NCBI GenBank assembly: GCA_001512745.1
Contig: LFSM01000034.1
Span: forward strand, 1 to 51,535
Direction: 5' to 3'
Length of the DNA stretch: 51,535 nt
From: Clostridiales bacterium DTU032
GTDB taxonomy: Bacteria > Bacillota > Clostridia > Saccharofermentanales > DTU023
Both the position numbers and the translations under genes were made by a program. This document shows, one piece after another, positions 33,161 to 41,182 of this stretch. Positions within the stretch are counted from its first letter, which is position 1; each line of letters starts with the position of its first letter. The notes under the pieces were generated by a model. The model did no database searches, was not told where the DNA came from, and worked only from the letters and a program-made list of their open reading frames with translations.

Positions 33161-34399
33161 ATGCTAAAAGGAAATCTTGTCTTCGGACAATCAGGAGGAC
33201 CAACTGCTGTCATAAATTCGAGTGCTGCAGGCTTGCTGACTACAGCTCTGGCCAGCCCCTTTATTGAAGAAGTGTACGCAGCTGAACACGGAATAGTCGG
33301 AATACTGAAAGACAGACTTTTCGACATCGGCCAGGAAGAACTGAAAGAGCTAAATTTACTCACACAGACACCTTCCTCTGCTTTTGGATCCTGTCGTCAT
33401 AAATTAGCTGATCCTGCCATAGACGAAAGTGAATATAAGCGTATTCTTGAAGTTTTTGAAAAACACAATATACGCTACTTTTTTTATAACGGTGGTAACG
33501 ACACCATGGACACCTGTCATAAAATCAGTGTGTATCTGGACAAAGCAGGATATGAGTGCCGGGTAGTCGGTATTCCCAAGACTATAGACAACGACCTCTG
33601 CGGCACTGATCATTGCCCGGGCTTCGCTTCGGCTGCCAAATACGTAGCGAGCAGTTTCATGGAGATTAAATTAGACTCCCATGTCTACGATTACCCGCAG
33701 ATTATCATTGTTGAAGTCATGGGCCGTCACGCCGGCTGGCTGGCTGCATCTTCCGTATTGGCCTCGCATAAAGGAGCCGGTCCGGATCTGATCTATCTTC
33801 CGGAAAGAGACTTCTCCCTGGAACAGTTTGAGCGGGATGTCCGTGCCGTGCACGAAAAAAAGGGTGATGTCATGGTTTGTATTTCCGAAGGCTGTCAGGA
33901 TAAATACGGAAACTTTATACCTGAAATGTTCGCTGACAAAGACTTGAGAACTGATGCCTTCGGACACAAGCAACTCGGTGGAGCTGCTGATACCCTGGCA
34001 TCTTTTGTCAAAGAAAAGTTTGACGTTAAGGTTCGGGCCATAGAATTCTCTCTCCTCCAGCGCTGTGCTGCGCACATAGCATCACCGATCGATGTCAACG
34101 AAGCTTTTCAGGCAGGCAAGGCTGCATTGAATTTTGCTCTCGAGGGTTATAGTGACTTCATGCTCGGTTTTGATCGCAGTTCAAATAACCCATATAAGAT
34201 TGAAATGATCAGAGTTCCACTTGTTGAATGCGCCAATCTTGAAAAAACCGTACCGGATGAGTGGATTAATGAAGCCGGCAACTTTGTACTCCAGCCATTT
34301 ATTGACTATACACTCCCATTGATACAGGGAGAAACTGAGCGTATTGAAAAAGACGGTTTGCCGCTCTTTGCTAATTTGAAGAGAGTGCTTGTAAAGTAA
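33161..34399 (+). CDS. pfp: Pyrophosphate-dependent 6-phosphofructokinase
   Basis: 412 residues. VFGQSGGPTAVINSS begins the phosphoryl-donor site. GGNDTMDT (111-118) and PKTIDND (139-145, with Lys140) are the features that mark PPi-using enzymes over ATP-using ones. VMGRHAGW follows. It interconverts fructose 6-phosphate and fructose 1,6-bisphosphate with pyrophosphate, saving ATP in glycolysis. AAGGAG lies 6 bases before the ATG. The Stn-like genes follow after 51 bp in the same direction with no terminator, so co-transcription is likely. Confidence 0.88.
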   Translation: MLKGNLVFGQSGGPTAVINSSAAGLLTTALASPFIEEVYAAEHGIVGILKDRLFDIGQEELKELNLLTQTPSSAFGSCRHKLADPAIDESEYKRILEVFEKHNIRYFFYNGGNDTMDTCHKISVYLDKAGYECRVVGIPKTIDNDLCGTDHCPGFASAAKYVASSFMEIKLDSHVYDYPQIIIVEVMGRHAGWLAASSVLASHKGAGPDLIYLPERDFSLEQFERDVRAVHEKKGDVMVCISEGCQDKYGNFIPEMFADKDLRTDAFGHKQLGGAADTLASFVKEKFDVKVRAIEFSLLQRCAAHIASPIDVNEAFQAGKAALNFALEGYSDFMLGFDRSSNNPYKIEMIRVPLVECANLEKTVPDEWINEAGNFVLQPFIDYTLPLIQGETERIEKDGLPLFANLKRVLVK

Positions 34400-34450
34400 T
34401 AATACAGGCTTACAAAGCCTTGACCATACAAAGAAGGGAACGAATCGCAA

Positions 34451-34954
34451 ATGGAAGCAAGTCAAGAAACCGTAGGTATTGATCAGCTGGATCTTAGCCT
34501 CCTGGATCCGGTTCTGAAAGCAAACAGTGGCCAAAAAGGCAGTGCTATAGCCATATTGCAGGAGGCTCAGGGAATATATGGTTATCTGCCTATAGAAGTG
34601 CTGGAAAAAATATCTGAAGTAACACAGGAGCCTTTAGCCAAACTCTATGGCGTAGCCACCTTCTACACCCAATTTCGGATGAAGCCGGTCGGCAAGCATC
34701 TGATTATGCTCTGTCAGGGAACCGCCTGTCATGTTATGGGTGCGGATCGTGTGCAGCAGGCAATAGAAGACGAGTTGCAGATCGAGAACGGCGAAACAAC
34801 GGAAGATGGCGTCTTCACTTTAATGACGGTAGCCTGTCTGGGTTGCTGTTCACTTGCTCCCGTAATGATGATTGATGGAGAAACATACGCAAGTCTGACA
34901 CCTGATTCAGTCCGTAAAATTTTACGTAAGATGCGAAAGGAAGCAGATGCATAA
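34451..34954 (+). CDS. NuoE-like [2Fe-2S] subunit of a Stn-type bifurcating transhydrogenase
   Basis: 167 residues. The helical lead ILQEAQGIYGYLPIEVLEKIS, PLAKLYGVATFYTQF, and the cluster ligands CQGTACHV and CLGCCSLAP are those of the NuoE/HydC family. It is clearly separate from hydC at 6.6-7.2 kb. It is followed by a NuoF-like gene and by a large GltD/NuoG-like fusion but not by a hydrogenase catalytic gene, so it should serve the transhydrogenase complex and not H2 formation. Confidence 0.85.
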   Translation: MEASQETVGIDQLDLSLLDPVLKANSGQKGSAIAILQEAQGIYGYLPIEVLEKISEVTQEPLAKLYGVATFYTQFRMKPVGKHLIMLCQGTACHVMGADRVQQAIEDELQIENGETTEDGVFTLMTVACLGCCSLAPVMMIDGETYASLTPDSVRKILRKMRKEADA

Positions 34955-35032
34955 TCTTGTTCTTTCTTCAATAAAAATATTAATCCCCTCTGATCCCTGG
35001 AGATCATTGACACAGAATATAAGGAGTAATCA

Positions 35033-36793
35033 ATGAGAGTAGTTGTTGGTGCTGGCAGCTGCGGGCTTGCTGCCGGAGCGGATAGCCTGGTTCAAGAGCT
35101 GAAAACCAGAGACCTTGGTCCTGATACCGTGCTGGAAATCACCGGCTGTGTCGGCATGTGTTATCTGGAACCGATTGTTGATATATATGATGATTGCGGT
35201 CAACTGCATCGTTTTACACATGTCAAAGTAAAAGATCTGGATACTATTCTGGAAAAATTTGATGAAGATAGCTGCAATCAGTTTAGAATATCTGAAGATG
35301 ACGAACGAATTTTAGGCAAACAAGTGCGTATCGTTTTGCGCAACTGCGGCGTCATCAATCCTGAAAGTATTGACGATTACATCGCCAGCGGAGGCTATAC
35401 AGCCCTGGAGCGCTGCCTTAAAGAAATGTCACCGGAAGATGTCATCGAAGTAATTAAGGAATCCGGACTGCGCGGACGCGGCGGTGCCGGCTTCCCGACC
35501 TGGTTCAAATGGAATGCAGCCAGAAATGCTAAAGGAAAAGACAAATATATGATCTGCAACGCTGACGAGGGTGACCCCGGAGCGTTTATGGACCGCAGCA
35601 TTCTTGAAGGTGACCCACATTCATTGCTGGAAGGCATGCTGATCGGGGCTTATGCGATTGGTGCAGAGACCTGCATGATCTACGTACGTGCGGAATATCC
35701 GCTCGCCATCAAACGTCTTAAGATAGCGATTGAACAGGCCAGACAGCGTGGGTATTTAGGCAAAAATGTTATGGGCGTCAAAGGTCTCAACTTCGAAATG
35801 ATCATCCGCGCCGGAGCAGGCGCTTTCGTCTGTGGTGAAGAAACAGCCCTGATTGCGTCGCTCGAAGGAGAGCGCGGCATGCCCAGACTCAAGCCTCCCT
35901 TCCCTGCAGAACGCGGATATTTCCAGAAACCTACTAATATTAATAATGTTGAAACACTAGCCAATGTTCCCTATATCATTGCCAAAGGCCCTCAGGCCTT
36001 TACCAAATACGGTACTGAAAAAAGTCCTGGCACTAAGGTGTTCGCACTGACCGGCAAAATCAAGAAGGGCGGACTTGTGGAAATCCCCATGGGAACACCC
36101 CTGCGCGATATTATCTACGATATCGGCGGAGGTATTATTGATGACCGTGAGTTCAAAGCAGTCCAGATGGGCGGTCCCTCCGGTGGCTGTATCCCCGCTT
36201 CACTGATGGATACACCGGTCGACTACGAAAATATTACCAAGACCGGAGCCATCGTCGGTTCAGGTGGAATGGTCGTTATGGACGACAGCACCTGTATGGT
36301 TGAAATGGCACGTTTTTTCCTTGATTTCACCTGTGAAGAATCCTGTGGAAAGTGCACTTACTGCAGGTTGGGAACCAAGCGTATTCTGGAAATTTTAGAA
36401 CGCATCACTGCCGGCGAAAGTCATGCCGATGACATCAAACTGCTGGAAGAGATCTGTCCCAAAGTAATGGACGGTTCTCTCTGCGGACTCGGTCAGACGG
36501 CCCCTAACCCTGTACTGACTACCATTAAGTATTTCCGCGATGAATACGAAGCGCATCTGGACGGAAGATGCCCGGCAAAGGTTTGTCAGCCGCTGATTCA
36601 TTATCATATCAATGAAAACTGTACCGGCTGCACCATCTGTGCGCGCAACTGCCCTGTCGGCGCTATTGAGGGAGCATTAAAAGAAGATCATATTATCGAT
36701 CAGGATATGTGTACGAAATGTGGTATCTGCTTCCAAAAATGTAAATTCAACGCAATTGATCTCTTGGAAGGAGCCTATGTATGGGAAAAATAA
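35033..36793 (+). CDS. NuoF-like flavoprotein subunit of a Stn-type bifurcating transhydrogenase
   Basis: 586 residues. The N-terminal [2Fe-2S] region has GSCGLAAGAD and CVGMCYLEP. The NuoF core has GRGGAGFPTWFKW, NADEGDPGAFMDR, AGAFVCGEETAL and ESCGKCTYCRLGTKRI. The C-terminal ferredoxin motifs are CTGCTICARNCP and CTKCGICFQKCK. It should bind NAD(H) and FMN. It is a paralogue of HydB with a shorter N-terminus. AAGGAG lies 6 bases before the ATG. Its 3' end overlaps the next gene by 13 bp. Confidence 0.9.
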   Translation: MRVVVGAGSCGLAAGADSLVQELKTRDLGPDTVLEITGCVGMCYLEPIVDIYDDCGQLHRFTHVKVKDLDTILEKFDEDSCNQFRISEDDERILGKQVRIVLRNCGVINPESIDDYIASGGYTALERCLKEMSPEDVIEVIKESGLRGRGGAGFPTWFKWNAARNAKGKDKYMICNADEGDPGAFMDRSILEGDPHSLLEGMLIGAYAIGAETCMIYVRAEYPLAIKRLKIAIEQARQRGYLGKNVMGVKGLNFEMIIRAGAGAFVCGEETALIASLEGERGMPRLKPPFPAERGYFQKPTNINNVETLANVPYIIAKGPQAFTKYGTEKSPGTKVFALTGKIKKGGLVEIPMGTPLRDIIYDIGGGIIDDREFKAVQMGGPSGGCIPASLMDTPVDYENITKTGAIVGSGGMVVMDDSTCMVEMARFFLDFTCEESCGKCTYCRLGTKRILEILERITAGESHADDIKLLEEICPKVMDGSLCGLGQTAPNPVLTTIKYFRDEYEAHLDGRCPAKVCQPLIHYHINENCTGCTICARNCPVGAIEGALKEDHIIDQDMCTKCGICFQKCKFNAIDLLEGAYVWEK

Positions 36794-39700
36794 GTATTAC
36801 AATAAATGGCCGGACCATTGAGGCAGAGCAGGGTCAGACAATTTTTCAAATAGCTCGCGATCATGACATCTACATTCCCAGTCTCTGTCAGGATGATAAA
36901 CTGGATAGCTACGGTTCCTGCGGCATGTGTGTCGTAGAGGTTGAGGGAAACCGTAAACTCGTGCGCTCCTGTTCAACACCGGCTACAGACAAGATGGTAA
37001 TAAACACAAGGTCAGAGCGCGTTAATGAATCCCGCACTACAGCTTTGGAGCTTTTTATCAGCAACCATACCGGCGACTGTAAAGCTCCCTGCTCGCTCAC
37101 CTGCCCCGATAATCTGGACATTCAGGGCTACGTCGGCTTATGCGGCAACGAAGAATATGATGCGGCTTTGCGTCTGATAAAAAAAGATCTGCCTTTGCCC
37201 GCATCCATAGGTCGCATATGTCCACACCCCTGCCAGACAGCCTGCCGCCGTGCTTTAATTGATGATGATATTGAAATAAACTATCTCAAACGCTTTGTCG
37301 CCGACCGTGACCTCAATTCAGGCGATCCCTACCGTCCTCTGCAAAAAGACTGGACTGGCAAACATGTGGCAATCGTCGGCGGCGGTCCCTCCGGACTTAC
37401 AGCTGCCTACTTCCTCCTGCTAGAGGGCCATGACGTCACTGTCTATGATGAAAATCCGGAATTCGGCGGCATGTTGCGTTACGGAATTCCTATGTATCGC
37501 TTGCCTAACGACATTATTTATCAGGAAGCTCAGCTGATCGCAGACATGGGAGCGACATTTGTAGCCAACACCAAAATTGGCCGCGACCTTTCTCTCGACT
37601 ATCTGCGCGAAAATTTCGATGCGGTTTATGTCGCTGTCGGCATGTGGCAAAGTATCCCGCTCGGCATTGAAGGCGAAAATCTTGCCGGTGTTTATGGCGG
37701 TATCGATTTTCTTTATGACTTCTGTGTCGGACGTCCCCAGCGCCTGGGCAACAAAGTAGCTGTCATCGGCGGCGGCAATACTGCAATGGACGCAGCCCGC
37801 ACGGCTGTTCGCCTGGGAGCAGAAGAAGTTACAGTACTCTATCGCCGGACCAAAAAAGACATGCCGGCGGAGGAAATCGAAATAATCGAAGCTGAAGAAG
37901 AGGGTATCAATTTTAAATTTCTGGTCGCTCCTGATTCATTGACAGGGAAAGATGGCCATCTTAAGAGTATCAAACTGCAGAATATGAAAGCTATCCCTCC
38001 GGAAAAACCCGGTGAACGCAGCAAGATAGAAGCGATTGAAGGAGCCTTCACAGAGTTGGAGCTGGACAGTTTAATTGTAGCTACCGGACAAAGAAGCAAT
38101 CTGAGTGGTCTGGAAGATCTGGCCACAGATAAGCGGGGCCTGATTGATGTCACAGCCGGAACCTATCAAACATCTCTTCCCGGTGTTTTCGCGGGCGGGG
38201 ATGTGATTAACAACGGCAACAAGATCGCTATTCAGGCGATTGCCGATGCCAAACATGCTTCTTATGTGATCTCAAACTACCTTAACGGCAAAGAGGTAAG
38301 CTATGTTCCCGACTACCATGTCGTGCGCAAGGACGTCACCAGGAAAGAACTCCTCAAAACCCATACTCTTGCTGACAGCGCAAAAATGGATCACCTGACT
38401 CCTGGCGAGCGACGCGATAACTTCCACGAAATCGCTGCCGGTTATACGGAAGAGCAGGCTCAGTACGAAGGTGATCGCTGCCTCGAATGCGGCTGTATGG
38501 ATTACTTTGAGTGCGACCTCTTCGATCAGTTCAACCAGTATGATGTTGTTCCTGAACGTTTTGCCGGCAAAATGAGTGCCTTTGATCATGACAACAATCA
38601 TCCCTATATTCTGATTGATCCAAACAAGTGCGTGCTTTGCGGCATGTGCGTCCGTGTCTGTGACGAAGTAATGGGTGTTTACGCCTTAGGTCTGGCAGAC
38701 CGCGGTTTTGAGTCACGCATGATGCCGGCAGCTGAGCGCAGACTGCAGGATACTGCCTGTATCTCCTGTGGTCAGTGTGTAGAGCTTTGCCCTGTCGGAG
38801 CCTTGCAGGAACGCCGCCCCGTACATAAGCAAGTCCCTCTGGACAGCGAGTATACTCTGACTACCTGCGCCGGCTGCTCACTTGGCTGCTCCCAGATACT
38901 GGAAAGTACCGGCAATATGTTGCTGAGGGCCCTGCCGGTAGAAAACTGTGAGGTCTCTGGTGGTCTCCTCTGCGTCAAGGGCCGCTTTGAGCTGGATAGA
39001 TTCCTGCTGGCAAAAGAAGATCGTCTTGAACGTCCTCTGGTACGCCGTGACGGAGAATTTGAGGAAACAAGCTATGATGAAGCCATCCTCTCATTCACCC
39101 GGGGAGCCCAGTCCTTGCTGGCAGTAGAAGGCGCTGACAAACTGGCTGTCTCGGTCTCAGATGAATACACTCTGGAAGAAATCGCTCTGATTCGCTCTTT
39201 TGCTGAATCATTACTTGAAAACACAAAACTCTATAGTTTGAACTATAAGAAGAGTGCCCTGGAAGAAGTTCTCGGATCAGACAGTTCACCTAACACCTTT
39301 AATGAAATCTTTTTAACTGACCTCGTCATAGTCGTGGGAGGAGATCTCCTTAATACTCACCCCATGCTGGCGACAAAGATTCGCCGCGCCAATAAGGAAG
39401 GTGTCCGTCTCGGTATCATCAACACACACGATACCCTGATGGATAAATGGACCCCGGACAAGGTCAAAGGAGATAAGTTGGCTGATCTCCTGCAAAGCTT
39501 CAGTGAGTCCGATTCAGATTTAGCTCAGCGCTACCGTGAGTCCAGACGTGCTATCCTCGTCTATGATAAGGATGCACTCAGCTATGAGGAAGAAATCAAG
39601 CTGATCGAACTTGCACAAAAGAGCGGGCATTTCGGTTCGCCGGGCAATGGAGTAATCCAGGTCAAGGCCAATGCCAACTCGCAGGGTCTCTACGACCTGG

Positions 39701-40146
39701 GTGTAAGAGGAAGCCGTGAAGAGCTGCTTAAGAGCATCGATACAGGGCAGGTTAAAGGCCTGCTCGTCTTTGGCGACAGTGACCTGCCTGAAGAGTATGC
39801 CGCTAAGCTTTCCTTCCTGGCTGTCCAGGCTACGAAATATACTCCGGCCTTTACACACGCTGATGTCATCTTGCCGGGCTCATGCCTGGCTGAAAAAGAA
39901 GGCCTGATAACCAGCAGTGAAGGCAGAGTCCAGGCTCTTGAGCCGGTAATTGCTACTGATGCAGGCAGCTTTGATCAGTTGCGTTATTTCTGGCATCATT
40001 TTGATCGTTCTGATGATGATATAGACTTACAGACAGCGCGTGAAGCTGTAGTTTTCTACAATCAGGCCTATCAGGCGATTCTGGATCCGGAAAATATGGA
40101 TATCTGGGTTCGTCCGCTGGAAGCTAAAATAAAACTGGAAGACTGA
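36781..40146 (+). CDS. StnC-like fusion: [2Fe-2S], GltD-like NADPH domain, ferredoxin motifs, NuoG/FDH-like domain
   Basis: 1121 residues. In order: plant-type [2Fe-2S] (Cys36, SCGMC at 46-50) to about 80; GltD/NfnB N-terminal cluster region (CKAPCSLTCPDN, CPHPCQTACRRA) at about 90-180; FAD motif IVGGGPSGLTAAYFLLLEG; NADP motif VIGGGNTAMDAARTAVRLG followed by LYRR; two [4Fe-4S] motifs (CVLCGMCVRVCD, CISCGQCVELCP) near 620-680; then a molybdopterin-oxidoreductase-like part starting CAGCSLGCSQIL and GLLCVKGRF. The cofactor-binding C-terminal domain of true formate dehydrogenases is absent and there is no H-cluster. This combination with NuoE and NuoF partners fits the Sporomusa-type Nfn (Stn), which couples NADPH, NADH and ferredoxin; domain boundaries there are from memory. 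Confidence 0.8.
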   Translation: MGKISITINGRTIEAEQGQTIFQIARDHDIYIPSLCQDDKLDSYGSCGMCVVEVEGNRKLVRSCSTPATDKMVINTRSERVNESRTTALELFISNHTGDCKAPCSLTCPDNLDIQGYVGLCGNEEYDAALRLIKKDLPLPASIGRICPHPCQTACRRALIDDDIEINYLKRFVADRDLNSGDPYRPLQKDWTGKHVAIVGGGPSGLTAAYFLLLEGHDVTVYDENPEFGGMLRYGIPMYRLPNDIIYQEAQLIADMGATFVANTKIGRDLSLDYLRENFDAVYVAVGMWQSIPLGIEGENLAGVYGGIDFLYDFCVGRPQRLGNKVAVIGGGNTAMDAARTAVRLGAEEVTVLYRRTKKDMPAEEIEIIEAEEEGINFKFLVAPDSLTGKDGHLKSIKLQNMKAIPPEKPGERSKIEAIEGAFTELELDSLIVATGQRSNLSGLEDLATDKRGLIDVTAGTYQTSLPGVFAGGDVINNGNKIAIQAIADAKHASYVISNYLNGKEVSYVPDYHVVRKDVTRKELLKTHTLADSAKMDHLTPGERRDNFHEIAAGYTEEQAQYEGDRCLECGCMDYFECDLFDQFNQYDVVPERFAGKMSAFDHDNNHPYILIDPNKCVLCGMCVRVCDEVMGVYALGLADRGFESRMMPAAERRLQDTACISCGQCVELCPVGALQERRPVHKQVPLDSEYTLTTCAGCSLGCSQILESTGNMLLRALPVENCEVSGGLLCVKGRFELDRFLLAKEDRLERPLVRRDGEFEETSYDEAILSFTRGAQSLLAVEGADKLAVSVSDEYTLEEIALIRSFAESLLENTKLYSLNYKKSALEEVLGSDSSPNTFNEIFLTDLVIVVGGDLLNTHPMLATKIRRANKEGVRLGIINTHDTLMDKWTPDKVKGDKLADLLQSFSESDSDLAQRYRESRRAILVYDKDALSYEEEIKLIELAQKSGHFGSPGNGVIQVKANANSQGLYDLGVRGSREELLKSIDTGQVKGLLVFGDSDLPEEYAAKLSFLAVQATKYTPAFTHADVILPGSCLAEKEGLITSSEGRVQALEPVIATDAGSFDQLRYFWHHFDRSDDDIDLQTAREAVVFYNQAYQAILDPENMDIWVRPLEAKIKLED

Positions 40147-40178
40147 TCCCTGTTTCGGGATTTATAAAAGCAAAAGGA

Positions 40179-40220
40179 ACCCCCTGCAGCCGGACATTGT
40201 CTGATCGGCCTGCAGGGGGT
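40179..40220. terminator. Terminator between the Stn-like operon and the convergent unknown gene
   Basis: The stem CCCCCTGCAG (40180-40189) / CTGCAGGGGG (40210-40219) has a 20-base loop. The leftward strand continues TTCCTTTTGCTTTT, the better T-rich tail. On the rightward strand the tail is weak. Confidence 0.75.
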
Positions 40221-40243
40221 CCCTTCATCTTTACTTCAAGAAA

Positions 40244-40957
40244 TCATCGTCTGAAAAAACTACGCAATTTTCCAAAGAAGCCTTTGTTTTTCTTAGCGGG
40301 GCCGATCGTCGGAGGCAGAGGCTTTCCGTATTCATCCAAAGCCAGTGTCAGCCTTGCATCCGGATAATACTTCAGGAAATCTGACTCAGCATGATCTTCC
40401 GGAAGTCCTACCAGGGCATTGCATCTTCTATGCATGCCTTGCATCATGACCGATTCAATAGTCTGAGCCGCCTGTTCTTCCAACTCTTCCACCAGCTGTT
40501 CATGGCTGATAACACCCAGCACATAAGCCTTAAAATAATATATAGATGCCCGGAAGGCGGCATCGGCATCCTGAACAGCCAGCCAGATATCGATCCACAA
40601 TTTCCCGTACATTAAAGCAGCCGAACCCGCTAGTTTCTTTTGATCGCTCATCAGCAAAGCATCGAGAAAGTGAAAATATTCCTTCAGCTTATCCTTGCCC
40701 AGAAGCTGGGCCTGGGCATGCAATTCTTCCAGAGCGAGCGTAAACCTTTCCACAGTCTCATCTGTAAAATCTTCCTCTAGAATCCACTGCATTTTCGCTT
40801 TTAAGTTATCATAAGCATCAGTGATCTCGTCAAGGCCAAGCTGCCTGGAGTAAAAACCGGCACTACGTATAATGCTCTCCAGATGTTCCTTACGTATTTC
40901 TATATCATTAGGTCTGGCCCGATCAGGATATTTTTTCTGACTTTTATTATTACTCAT
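40244..40957 (-). CDS. Unknown protein with basic amphipathic C-terminus
   Basis: 237 residues, not recognised. It is mainly helical and charged, with a lysine-rich N-terminus. A helical middle (WILEEDFTDETVERFTLALEELHAQAQ) could form bundles. The end, PAKKNKGFFGKLRSFFRR, is a short basic, Phe-rich amphipathic segment that could touch membrane or RNA. There is no signal peptide or membrane helix. It is monocistronic and convergent with the Stn-like operon. No function can be offered. Confidence 0.6.
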   Translation of the reverse strand: MSNNKSQKKYPDRARPNDIEIRKEHLESIIRSAGFYSRQLGLDEITDAYDNLKAKMQWILEEDFTDETVERFTLALEELHAQAQLLGKDKLKEYFHFLDALLMSDQKKLAGSAALMYGKLWIDIWLAVQDADAAFRASIYYFKAYVLGVISHEQLVEELEEQAAQTIESVMMQGMHRRCNALVGLPEDHAESDFLKYYPDARLTLALDEYGKPLPPTIGPAKKNKGFFGKLRSFFRR

Positions 40958-41142
40958 AACTCACCCTTCTCCGTTTCAAATCCTTTTTCTTGTTCCAACA
41001 GGCAAGGCCAATTAAGAACATCATCGGATAATCATAGATTATTTGCCTGCAGTTATTATACTTAAAAACTGAAACATAAGGCCAGTTAATACAATTACTG
41101 CCTTTTGCTTATCTGATCCAGTAAAAATCTGGTTTTTTTCTG

Positions 41143-41148
41143 TATAAT
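41143..41148 (+). promoter_or_regulatory. -10 box of the pyrophosphatase gene
   Basis: TATAAT lies 34 bp before the ATG at 41183. The -35 position (AGTAAA with 17-bp spacing) is poor. The rest of the 225-bp divergent gap shows nothing else clear. Confidence 0.45.
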
Positions 41149-41182
41149 AATGGTCACATATCGCTCTGCTAAGGATTGTATT

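Noticed and set aside
36781-40146. Formate dehydrogenase or hydrogenase catalytic subunit
   Set aside because: No H-cluster motifs are present, and the molybdopterin-binding C-terminal domain and catalytic Cys/Sec context are missing.
41117-41138. Terminator before ppaC (CCAG-TAAAAAT-CTGG followed by T residues)
   Set aside because: The stem has only four pairs and lies just before a -10 box; no upstream rightward gene needs it.
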